Shown: positions 1-5,252, numbered from the stretch's first letter. The stretch is DNA of 5,500 nt from Spirochaetaceae bacterium (GCA_031265535.1 JAISCO010000117.1:1-5500), one strand, 5' to 3'. Notes: generated from the sequence alone by a model not told the origin. Program-made: numbers and translations.

Positions 1-110
1 CATGGACAGAAAAGGCAAAAAACACGCAATTTACTACCAATTACTATCGAAATTTGGCTCATTTTTTTGATAGGAAGTTGCATCAATCCACTCGTCAACC
101 CTGTTTCATA
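1..110. other. Left edge, no assignable gene
   Basis: This stretch lies downstream of hicA. The minus strand has a short open run at about 102..34 ending in TAG (ending EPNFDSNW), bounded upstream by a TGA and without a start codon. It could be the tail of a decayed gene, but no family is recognisable. No T-tailed hairpin that would terminate hicBA was seen. Confidence 0.3.
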
Positions 111-326
111 CTAACACCTTACCTTTTCGTTTGAAGGAGGAGCATACGCTAAGAAAGTTTTTTGTATTGCTTTGGCGGTATATTCGTTGATTTCATCGTG
201 ACGGGGGGGGGGGGGGGTGGCTTCCTTGTTGGTCAGCGGCTGCCTGTATACATCGTGTTTAGCTCCATGACGGGCAAAAACCGCTCCTTGCCGCTTCAGC
301 TTTTGGAGCAATTCGAGTCTCTTCAT
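111..326 (-). CDS. hicA: HicA-type mRNA interferase toxin containing an in-frame poly-C tract
   Basis: The 71-residue protein fits the HicA family, small double-stranded-RNA-binding-fold toxins that cleave mRNA. Seen: an N-terminal helix (MKRLELLQKLKRQGAVF), the family's catalytic histidine context GAKHDVY (His24), and the C-terminal block PRHDEINEYTAKAI at 41-54. The ATG overlaps the stop of the restored hicB frame as ATGA, which fixes the start and shows translational coupling. The odd part is residues 37-42 (TPPPPR), encoded by a run of 15 C on the coding strand, just where homologues carry a short xVPRH loop. As written the tract keeps the frame open. A change not divisible by three would remove the C-terminal block. 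The tail after KTF is longer than usual for the family. With hicB broken, an active HicA would be unbalanced, so it may be inactive or off in part of the population. Confidence 0.82.
   Translation of the reverse strand: MKRLELLQKLKRQGAVFARHGAKHDVYRQPLTNKEATPPPPRHDEINEYTAKAIQKTFLAYAPPSNEKVRC
203..217. repeat. G15 homopolymer tract inside hicA
   Basis: Fifteen consecutive G on the plus strand (C in the hicA coding sense). It supplies the last two bases of Thr37, four Pro codons and the first base of Arg42. Tracts of this length are prone to replication slippage, so hicA could switch phase. The length may also be uncertain in the assembly. Confidence 0.9.
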
Positions 327-498
327 GCCGGCAGCATTTTTCCCTTACGGTATTTCGCAAGATTCAGACACTCATACATATCCGCATTTCTTCAAATTCT
401 TCAAGGGTTTTGCCTTGGGTTACATCCTCCGGGAAGTCGTCAAACCAGCCGACGAAAAAGCCGTCTTCCGCTTTATAGTATGTGTATTCCAGTTCCAT
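323..498 (-). pseudogene. hicB: HicB-type antitoxin, frameshifted
   Basis: Starting at the ATG at 498, the frame reads MELEYTYYKAEDGFFVGW and then DDFPEDVTQGKTLEEFEE. This is the typical fold of a short HicB antitoxin, with the W/F-DDFP and TQGKTLEE motifs of the partial RNase-H-like domain. After residue 37 the frame runs into TGA at 366-364, giving only 44 residues. The other frame, from 385 down, continues as ADMYECLNLAKYRKGKMLPA and stops at 325-323, overlapping the hicA ATG as ATGA. That overlap argues the second frame is the genuine end. Adding one A to the AAA at 389-387 would give EEFEEN-ADMYECL, a normal HicB sequence of about 58 residues. HicB normally binds and neutralises HicA and often represses the operon. 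Either the antitoxin is lost or the base is missing from the assembly. Confidence 0.75.
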
Positions 499-605
499 AT
501 ACTGACAGTATCCCTATACGCCCCAGGTTTACAAGGCCCCGCATTGCGTTGCCTCACGAAAAATGTTACCCAAAAGATCCTATGCCTCATTTTGAAAAAG
601 ATGTG

Positions 606-631
606 TTGAAAAAATAAACAATGTGTATAAA
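606..631 (+). promoter_or_regulatory. Possible vapBC promoter region
   Basis: AT-rich stretch with TTGAAA at 606-611 and TATAAA at 626-631, upstream of the vapB ribosome binding site AGGGGG (649-654). The 14-base spacer is shorter than the usual 16-18 of sigma70, so only the -10-like element is taken as suggestive. Confidence 0.25.
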
Positions 632-661
632 ATTAAAACAAACAGTGTAGGGGGCATAAAA

Positions 662-856
662 ATGCGGACGAATATCGAATTGGATGATACTTTGGTAAAA
701 AAAGCCATGGATTTAACAAAAATTTCCACAAAAAGAGCTTTAATTAATAAAGCGCTGGAGGAATTAATCAAGTCCAATACTCGCAAAGGAATGCTCAAAT
801 TTATGGATTCAGGTATTTGGGAAGGCGATCTAAAAAAAATGCGGGAAATGCGATGA
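662..856 (+). CDS. vapB: VapB-family antitoxin
   Basis: A 64-residue antitoxin of the VapB family (Pfam VapB_antitoxin type). Residues 1-36 (MRTNIELDDTLVKKAMDL onwards, then TKRALINKALEELI) form the ribbon-helix-helix-like DNA-binding part. The C-terminal GIWEGDLKKMREMR is the toxin-binding tail seen in this family. The ATG at 662 is preferred over an in-frame ATG at 623 because homologues begin MRTNIELDD and because AGGGGG lies seven bases upstream of it. Its stop overlaps the vapC start as ATGA, so the two are co-translated. It would neutralise VapC and repress its own operon. The frame is intact. Base composition is strongly AT-rich compared with the transketolase genes, suggesting acquisition by transfer. 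Confidence 0.85.
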   Translation: MRTNIELDDTLVKKAMDLTKISTKRALINKALEELIKSNTRKGMLKFMDSGIWEGDLKKMREMR

Positions 857-1257
857 ATTTAATTGTAGATTCAAGTGTTTGGATTGACAGTTTTAATCCA
901 AAAAGGAAGACGGCTGAAAAGGAAGTATTGAGACAGTTGATACTTAACGATTATCCTATATACCTGTGTCCAATAATATATCAGGAGGTATTACAGGGGA
1001 TTAGGGAGAACAAAACATTTGAGGAAGTAAAACATATATTACAACAATATCAGATGGTAGACATAGATATAATGGATGCAACGAATTATGCAATCAATTT
1101 ATATAGACATTTAAGGAAAAAAGGAATAACGATAAGAAAATCAGTTGACTGTTTAATAGCGTAATATACAATTTTAGGAGATATGCATATATTACATAAC
1201 GATAATGATTTTACACAAATAGCGCAAGAAAGTAAATTAAAAATATATAAAATATAG
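853..1257 (+). pseudogene. vapC: VapC PIN-domain ribonuclease with an internal stop
   Basis: PIN-domain toxin, normally a Mg-dependent endoribonuclease cutting tRNA or rRNA. From the ATG at 853 (ATGA overlap with vapB) the protein shows MNLIVDSSVWIDSF with Asp6, YQEVLQG with Glu45, and RKSVDCLIA with Asp99, three of the family's four acidic residues. A TAA at 1162-1164 then ends it at 103 residues. The same frame continues as YTILGDMHILHNDNDF and runs to a TAG at 1255-1257. HNDNDF carries the last conserved acid, and the family normally reads straight through as DCLIA-x-YxI...LLHNDxDF. The full frame would be 134 codons with one nonsense codon. A CAA to TAA change would explain it in a single step. 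The truncated product lacks the final strand and acid and is probably inactive. Local G+C is about 30% in the middle of the gene. Confidence 0.82.
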
Positions 1258-1296
1258 AGCTAAAAACCCGCCAAAAAATATCCGCAATTTTCACAG

Positions 1297-2213
1297 TTAC
1301 AGTAGTTTTTTACACTTCTCGAAAATGTGTTCGGGGGACAGTCCGTAAGCCCGTTTTAGGTCGCGGTGCCAGCCGTAGTCGGTGCAAAATACATCGTTAA
1401 AGCCCATGATGTCGAAACCTTTGAGCGGGACGCCCGCTTTTAACAGACATTCGCTTACCGCGCAGCCGAGCCCGCCGTAGATTGAGTGTTCCTCGACTGT
1501 AACTACCCGTCCCGTTTTTTTTACGGACGCGATAACAGCCGCTTCGTCCAGCGGTTTTATCGTTGACATATTGATGACTTCCGCTGTAAAGCCTTCGGTT
1601 TCCAGTAGTTTCGCCGCCTCGAGCGTGTCCGCGATGATCGAGCCGGTGGCTATGACCGTTATGTCGTTTCCGTCCCGTAAACACGAGCTTTTGCCGATTT
1701 CAAACCGGGGGAAGTCTCGTAAATCTCTGCTTCAAAGGCTTTGCCGAGCCGAATGAAGACGGGGCCTTCGTGCGAGACGGCTTTTTCCAGAACGGGCGCG
1801 ACCTCTTTCGCGCTTGCCGGGGACAGAAGCGTCAGGTTGGGCAGGGCGCGCAAGGCGGCGATGTCTTCGGTTGAATGGTGCGTTGGGCCGAATTTGTTAC
1901 CGATTACCCCGCAGTTCGCGCCTATAAACTTGACATTCAGCCTTTGCCGGCAGACATCAAACTTGATAAACTCCAGCGCCCTGTAAGTCAAAAAACAGGA
2001 AAATCCAAAAACAAGCGGAATAAATCCTTCTTTTGCCAGCGCCGACGCCGCGCCTATCATGTTACATTCCGCTATCCCGAAATTGAAAACACGGCGCGGG
2101 TAATTTTTCTTGATTTCATCAATGCGGGTGGGGGTAATATCGGCAAAAACGGTAACCGCTTTTTCATTCTGCGCCATGATATTAAACAGGGCGTCCCCAT
2201 AAGCGTTCCTCAT
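1297..2213 (-). pseudogene. Transketolase C-terminal subunit, frameshifted
   Basis: This is the second half of a split transketolase, the TPP enzyme moving two-carbon units between sugar phosphates. The start at 2213 overlaps the stop of the N-terminal subunit (ATGA). Residues 1-160 are the pyrimidine-binding domain: FGIAEC at 45-50 holds Glu49, the expected partner of the TPP aminopyrimidine, followed by KFGPTHHSTEDIAALRALPN. At residues 168-169 the frame slips and ends at a TAA near 1659. The adjacent frame, from 1707 down, continues without a stop as RFEIGKSSCLRDGNDITVIATG and then the C-terminal domain (MSTIKPLDEAAVI, VEEHSIYGGLG) to the TAA at 1299-1297. Restoring one C in the run of five at 1711-1707 gives a single protein of about 305 residues, the usual length. 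So this is either a true one-base deletion or a homopolymer sequencing error. Confidence 0.85.
1707..1711. other. Homopolymer frameshift site in the transketolase C-subunit
   Basis: Five G on the plus strand (C on the coding strand). A sixth base here would join TCC CCC to CGG TTT GAA and restore the frame. The two frames on either side are both clearly transketolase, so the break is localised to this site. Confidence 0.75.
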
Positions 2214-3034
2214 GCCGTCCCTTCTTCCAATATGCCGAATTGTTTAAATGCGGATTCGTATTCGTCCTTGGTCAGCATTCTGGAATGTGAATCGGTCTTG
2301 TTTTCGAGTACGGAAATGCCTTTTCCCTTAACCGTATTCGCTATGAGGGCAAGCGGTTTAGCGGGCAGGTTGTGCCTGTCAATTTTAAGCGCGGCTGCGG
2401 TTTCGTTGACGGCGTGTCCGTTTATGCGGGTTACGTTAAAACCAAACGATCCCAGTTTTTCTTGCAGCGGCTCAATATTTACGACATTTCGAATTTCATC
2501 ATCGCTTTGCAGCCTGTTATAATCGATACTCCATATCAAATTTGTCAGATTATACCGCGATATGGACGCGGCAGCCTCCCAAACGCTGCCTTCCTGACAT
2601 TCACCGTCTCCGGTAAGAACGTACACAAGGCTGTCCGATTTCTTTAACCGCAGCGACAAGGCTGTGCCGGCAGCGAACGGCAGTCCGTGCCCCAAAGCTC
2701 CGGTCACGCACTCAACGCCCGGAATTACAGGCGACGGATGCCCGCCGAAAATCGAGCCCGGCTTGCAGTACGTGTGCAGCGCCTCCCGCGTAAAAAATCC
2801 GGCCTCGCACAGAGCGTTGTACAGGGCGACCGCGGCGTGTCCCTTGCTCAAAATGAAGCGGTCGCGGCTTTCCGTCAGCGGATCGGTCGGGTCATACCGC
2901 AGTACGCCGCCAAAGTACAGCGCGGTGATGATGTCGACGCACGACAGAGACGAGGCTGCGTGCGTAGCCTCAATCAGCGCGGCTGTCCTGATAAATTTCT
3001 TGCGAATGTCATCCGCCCTCTCTTCAATGTTCAT
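2210..3034 (-). CDS. Transketolase N-terminal subunit
   Basis: TPP-binding half of a split transketolase; it should act with the adjacent C-terminal subunit in the non-oxidative pentose phosphate pathway. Counting from the ATG at 3034 (274 residues), the first part is MNIEERADDIRKKFIRTAAL. Next come a modified substrate loop, EATHAASSLSCVDIITALYF, and RDRFILSKGHA around residues 58-67. The TPP-magnesium motif GDGECQEGSVWEAA begins near 142 and ends in IDYN near 173. The loop that usually reads GSGHxGGSLS is here ATHAASSLS, keeping the His but not the glycines, as in some stand-alone paralogues. A GTG at 3043 is an alternative start. ATG 3034 is preferred because GGTGGG lies a few bases upstream and homologues begin close to it. 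The repeat RE-1 begins just upstream, between the gene and its probable promoter. The frame is intact. Confidence 0.88.
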   Translation of the reverse strand: MNIEERADDIRKKFIRTAALIEATHAASSLSCVDIITALYFGGVLRYDPTDPLTESRDRFILSKGHAAVALYNALCEAGFFTREALHTYCKPGSIFGGHPSPVIPGVECVTGALGHGLPFAAGTALSLRLKKSDSLVYVLTGDGECQEGSVWEAAASISRYNLTNLIWSIDYNRLQSDDEIRNVVNIEPLQEKLGSFGFNVTRINGHAVNETAAALKIDRHNLPAKPLALIANTVKGKGISVLENKTDSHSRMLTKDEYESAFKQFGILEEGTA

Positions 3035-3047
3035 TCGACCCACCAGC

Positions 3048-3212
3048 CCCGCCAGCGGGTTTTAAAGCGCTCCGCGCCTGCATACCGAAAGCTAGCCTTC
3101 GGCCTCTGCCTTCAGTCCGGCAAGGGCGATTGGCATACGCGGTTGAAAGCCTGCCTTCAGAAAGGCGCGAGAAAGCTTTTACAAATGAACGATGAGATTG
3201 GGGGGGGGGGGG
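3048..3212 (+). repeat. Repeat element RE-1 with terminal G13
   Basis: First of three related copies, all in the same orientation. The head is CCCGCCAGCGGG (3048-3059, a 5 bp hairpin), followed by a GCGCTCCGCGC block, GCATACC, GCCTTCAGTCC and GGCATACGCGG-TTGAAAGC. It ends with a run of 13 G at 3200-3212. The first 30 bases match RE-3 at 27 positions. It lies in the 5' leader of the transketolase operon. The plus frame is open across it and gives a peptide (GDWHTRLKA) like that of RE-3 (GGWHTRLKA). Confidence 0.75.
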
Positions 3213-3267
3213 CAAATGTATTTTCAGTACGCCGCTTCGCGGCGCGGTCTGTTTTCATGGTGAAGTC

Positions 3268-3297
3268 AGTGTAGCGCGGTGAGGGCGGCTTTGTCAA
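3268..3297 (-). promoter_or_regulatory. Sigma70-type promoter for the transketolase operon
   Basis: Reading the minus strand, a perfect TTGACA (3297-3292) is followed after 18 bases by TACACT (3273-3268). Transcription would start near 3261 and run through RE-1 into the transketolase N-subunit at 3034, giving a leader of about 225 bases that contains a C13 run. A short frame starting ATGAAAACAGACC at 3257 lies just after it and may be the remnant of a former first gene. Confidence 0.5.
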
Positions 3298-3334
3298 GGC
3301 CCGCGCCACGGAAAAGGCAGGAAGGTGTCCGGCG

Positions 3335-3446
3335 CCCGCCGGCGGGTTTAAAAGCACTCCGCACCGGCATACCCAAAGTGGACTTTACTCCGTGCCTTCA
3401 GTCCGAAAATGAGGGCTGACAAGAGATCGGACTCGCAGGCAGGGGG
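3335..3446 (+). repeat. Repeat element RE-2, shortened copy
   Basis: Starts with a perfect 12-base palindrome, CCCGCCGGCGGG (3335-3346). It then follows RE-1 and RE-3 through GCATACCCAAAG, GGACTTTACTCCGTGCC and CTTCAGTCCG. The 3' half is shorter. ACTCGCAGG matches ACTCCGCAGG of RE-3, and it is followed by only five G (3442-3446) in the place of the long G tract. The first 30 bases match RE-3 at 25 positions. It lies upstream of the relB-like promoter. Confidence 0.7.
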
Positions 3447-3466
3447 CTCATTTTAAGCAAAATTTG

Positions 3467-3495
3467 TTGGCAACAGTATTGTACTGTACTATATT
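3467..3495 (+). promoter_or_regulatory. Sigma70-type promoter of the RelB-PIN gene
   Basis: TTGGCA (3467-3472) and TATATT (3490-3495) are separated by 17 bases, a close match to the sigma70 consensus. The promoter lies 30 bases upstream of the likely start codon. The -10 box overlaps the palindrome described separately. Confidence 0.6.
3477..3493. promoter_or_regulatory. Palindromic operator candidate
   Basis: A 17-base near-palindrome, TATTGTACTGTACTATA, whose half sites share GTAC on each side of the centre. A further TGTAC follows at 3496-3500. It lies between the -35 and -10 boxes and covers the start of the -10 box. RelB/DinJ-type antitoxins repress their own operon from such sites, so autoregulation is the natural inference. 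Confidence 0.45.
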
Positions 3496-3524
3496 TGTAC
3501 CAGATTGTAAGTTATATGGGGATT

Positions 3525-4325
3525 ATGGTGGCAAAAACAAGTATATTACAGATTCGTATTGATACAGAATTGAAGCGGGAAGCGGAAGAACTCTTTGCGG
3601 AAATCGGGCTGGATACGCCGTCCGCCGTAAGGCTTTTTTTTAAACAGTCGGTGGCACGAAACGCTATCCCCTTCCCTCTGGTTTCGGCGTCAGAGAAAAC
3701 TGATTCGCAGAAAAAAGCGGCTGTAAAAATATGGCAGGGGCTTACGCCGCTCATGAAAAATCCTGTACATCTGGACGGTTATCAAAAATTTACAAGAGAA
3801 GAACTGCATGATAGAAAAAGTTTTTTTGATACCAATCTATTTATCTACGCCTATACTACGAACGAGCCGGAAAAATCGGAAATCATACGCGCATTTTTTC
3901 AGGAATGTTTCGCAAAAACGAGCGTTGTCATTAGTACGCAGGTATTAACCGAATTTTACGCGGTTATGACGAAACACCGCTATCCTCACGAAAAAATTGT
4001 CGCTTACCTTGACGAGCTAATTTCCGCCTCCGTTGTCAAAGCGATAATCGTACAAACAATTGAAAAAGCCGTACTCCTTAAAGGAAAATACGCATACTCA
4101 TGGTGGGATTCGCTGATTCTCTCGTCTGCATGGGAAAACGCCCGCCAGCGGGTTTACATGCGCTCCGCGCTAGCATACCCAAAGCGAGCTTTAATCCGTG
4201 CCTCCGGGTCAGAAAAGGGCGGCTGGCATACGCGGCTGAAAGCGGCCTTTACTCCGCAGGTTTTACCGCGAAGGTTCACGGGGGGGGGGGGGGGCTATTA
4301 CGGACATTGTAACAGTCTCAATTAA
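3525..4325 (+). CDS. RelB/DinJ-type antitoxin fused in frame to a truncated PIN toxin
   Basis: The 266-residue frame has three parts. Residues 1-52 (AKTSILQIRIDTELKREAEE, then TPSAVRLFFKQSVARNAIPFPL) are a RelB/DinJ ribbon-helix-helix antitoxin. Residues 53-98 are its toxin-binding tail. From 99 on it is a PIN ribonuclease with FFDTNLFIYAY (Asp102), TEFYAVM (Glu143) and WWDSLILSSAW (Asp195). From residue 207 the sequence is encoded by repeat RE-3, then five glycines from the G15 tract, and ends at the TAA at 4323. ATG 3525 or GTG 3528 are the plausible starts; the latter gives the family's MAKTSILQIRID and better spacing to GGGGA (3518-3522). An antitoxin and its toxin in one chain is unusual. 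The T7 tract at the joint suggests that one lost base merged two overlapping genes. The last PIN acid is missing, so ribonuclease activity is unlikely. The antitoxin part may still bind DNA. Confidence 0.75.
   Translation: MVAKTSILQIRIDTELKREAEELFAEIGLDTPSAVRLFFKQSVARNAIPFPLVSASEKTDSQKKAAVKIWQGLTPLMKNPVHLDGYQKFTREELHDRKSFFDTNLFIYAYTTNEPEKSEIIRAFFQECFAKTSVVISTQVLTEFYAVMTKHRYPHEKIVAYLDELISASVVKAIIVQTIEKAVLLKGKYAYSWWDSLILSSAWENARQRVYMRSALAYPKRALIRASGSEKGGWHTRLKAAFTPQVLPRRFTGGGGGYYGHCNSLN
3808..4140 (+). pseudogene. PIN-domain toxin: former separate gene, frameshifted at T7 and truncated by RE-3
   Basis: An ATG at 3808, inside the end of the antitoxin, starts the frame MIEKVF. If the T run at 3821-3827 had eight bases, this frame would continue as MIEKVFFDTNLFIYAY, a normal VapC-like N-terminus. 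The antitoxin frame would then stop at TGA right after KSFF, a classic overlapping antitoxin-toxin pair. The PIN domain is recognisable up to SSAWENA, where RE-3 begins. The final strand and the fourth acidic residue, usually in an LYSED-like motif, are absent. No clear remnant of the missing C-terminus is seen after the G tract. This is the ancestral gene inferred within the longer fused frame. Confidence 0.6.
4141..4294 (+). repeat. Repeat element RE-3 with terminal G15, inserted in the PIN gene
   Basis: Starts with CCCGCCAGCGGG (4141-4152) and runs through GCGCTCCGCGC, GCATACCCAAAGC, GGCTGGCATACGCGG and ACTCCGCAGG to a run of 15 G at 4280-4294. It has the same order and orientation as RE-1. 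It replaces the C-terminal coding part of the PIN toxin and keeps the frame open, so it adds about 50 foreign residues including GGWHTRLKAAF. No target duplication was evident on comparing the flanks by eye. Confidence 0.75.
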
Positions 4326-4326
4326 C

Positions 4327-4363
4327 AAAAACCCCCGCTTTGTTAGGAGGGCCAAAGCGGGGG
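4327..4363 (-). terminator. Rho-independent terminator of the exbB-exbD operon
   Basis: CCCCCGCTTTG (4332-4342) pairs perfectly with CAAAGCGGGGG (4353-4363), an 11 bp stem with a 10-base loop. On the minus strand the stem is followed by TTTTT (4331-4327). The T run on that side only shows it terminates transcription arriving from the exbD genes, about 80 bases after the last stop codon. Confidence 0.85.
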
Positions 4364-4380
4364 AAAATACCATATCATCC

Positions 4381-4437
4381 ATTAATTGTTAATTATTAAT
4401 TGTTAATTGTTAACTGCTCATTCCTAATTGTTAATTC
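4381..4437. repeat. AT-rich short tandem repeat
   Basis: Repeated TTAATTG/TTAATTA units: four or five near-tandem at 4381-4414 and another TAATTGTTAATT at 4425-4436. It lies in the 3' untranslated part of the exbD operon, between the stop codon and the terminator. No coding potential was seen and the function is unknown. Confidence 0.6.
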
Positions 4438-4440
4438 GCT

Positions 4441-4842
4441 TTATTTTTCGTCCTTTACCACAAATGACACGGTACGGTATTCGAGGGTTTGAAGCAGGGC
4501 GATAATGGCGTCAACGTTCTCAAACGCGGTGTTCTTATCCGCGATGATGTGTATCCTCGTGTCAGGACTGTCCCGGTATATGCCGTTTATCGTTTTTTCG
4601 AGCGTTTCAAAACCCGCCGGATTGCCGTCGATAAAAATTGACCCGCCGTAGTTTACCCAGATTTCAAGGTTTTCATTCCCGCTTACCTTTAGTGCGTTAG
4701 GCGCCTCCGCGTATTCGATGCTTACCGTCTTTCGATAATTTATCAGCGCGACAAGCATGATGAATATCAAAAGCAGAAAGGCTACATCCGACATTGAGCT
4801 GGTGGGAATGGCCGTCTGTTTTTTAGGGCGCCTGTATTTCAT
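4441..4842 (-). CDS. exbD: ExbD/TolR-family biopolymer transport protein (second copy)
   Basis: A 133-residue inner-membrane protein of the ExbD/TolR family, the small subunit of proton-driven motors that energise outer-membrane transport or envelope maintenance. Seen: a basic cytoplasmic N-terminus (MKYRRPKKQTAIPTSSM), one transmembrane helix at about 18-37 (MSDVAFLLLIFIMLVALINY) with Asp19, the conserved proton-carrying residue, and a periplasmic domain of about 95 residues ending KTINGIY...HIIADKNTAFENVDAIIALLQ, the usual family pattern. Length is normal and the frame intact. Its ATG overlaps the stop of the preceding exbD (ATGA at 4842-4839), and a strong terminator follows. No TonB or TolA partner is visible between it and the terminator. 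Confidence 0.88.
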   Translation of the reverse strand: MKYRRPKKQTAIPTSSMSDVAFLLLIFIMLVALINYRKTVSIEYAEAPNALKVSGNENLEIWVNYGGSIFIDGNPAGFETLEKTINGIYRDSPDTRIHIIADKNTAFENVDAIIALLQTLEYRTVSFVVKDEK

Positions 4843-5252
4843 GTTTCGGTTTCAGCCGCCACCATTTTCTTGAAAGAAAAGGATTTTATTTTTAAACGCT
4901 TTGCAAGTTCAATGAACGACACAACGGACAACCACGGAGCTTTGGGTGAAACCGTTAAAAGCACCGCGAGATTTTCGCGCGTCCGCGCGGCGCCGGCGAT
5001 TCTTTCTTCGGTTTCATTTTGAGTTATGGGACTGCCGTTAAATGTAAGGCCGCCGCTTTCCGTTAATTCAAAACGCAGTATGTCATCTTTATGAAGCGTA
5101 CGCACGCTGTCTTTCGCCGGAAGATCCATTAAGAAACCTTTGTTAATGTTAAATCCGGCAATCACAATAAAGTATATGATTAACAGAAACGCGATGTCGC
5201 TTAAAGCGGCGCTGTTGTCGGGCTGCCCCCTCTTTTTCCGTCTTACTTTCAT
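4839..5252 (-). CDS. exbD: ExbD/TolR-family biopolymer transport protein (first copy)
   Basis: A 137-residue paralogue of the downstream ExbD. It has a basic N-terminus (MKVRRKKRGQPDNSAA), a transmembrane helix at about 18-37 (LSDIAFLLIIYFIVIAGFNI) with the conserved Asp19, and a periplasmic domain starting NKGFLMDLPAKDSV. The periplasmic part is quite unlike that of the second copy, so the pair may form a heteromeric stator-like complex or serve different partners. The start is set by an ATGA overlap with the upstream exbB stop (5252-5249); no strong ribosome binding site is seen, which suits translational coupling. Confidence 0.87.
   Translation of the reverse strand: MKVRRKKRGQPDNSAALSDIAFLLIIYFIVIAGFNINKGFLMDLPAKDSVRTLHKDDILRFELTESGGLTFNGSPITQNETEERIAGAARTRENLAVLLTVSPKAPWLSVVSFIELAKRLKIKSFSFKKMVAAETET

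Noticed and set aside
123..165. A fourth degenerate repeat copy at the end of hicA (GCATACGC followed by GAAAG, then a G tract 60 bases on)
   Set aside because: Only an 8-base match plus a loose pattern. The stretch between it and the G tract is conserved HicA coding sequence, so it cannot be one continuous insertion.
507..534. Minus-strand promoter TTGTAA-N16-GATACT for hicBA
   Set aside because: Both boxes match the consensus at only 4 of 6 positions, and the start would fall almost on the hicB ATG.
162..617. Plus-strand frames opposite hicBA
   Set aside because: Low-complexity and Pro/Ser-rich translations opposite recognisable HicB and HicA; no ribosome binding site.
3230..3244. Hairpin CGCCGC-TTC-GCGGCG as a terminator
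   Set aside because: No T run follows on either strand; it may be an incidental G+C-rich palindrome.
2372..3274. Long plus-strand open frames across the transketolase genes
   Set aside because: They are antisense to clearly recognised transketolase sequence, lack family motifs, and reflect the G+C-rich codon bias of the true strand.
3048..4294. CRISPR array or integron attC sites
   Set aside because: Copies are long, irregularly spaced and only about three-quarters identical. There are no equal spacers, and no RYYYAAC / GTTRRRY ends were found.
4295..4325. Remnant of the PIN C-terminus after the G15 tract (ITDIVTVSIN in another frame)
   Set aside because: Too short and too weakly similar to a VNPF-type PIN ending to support.
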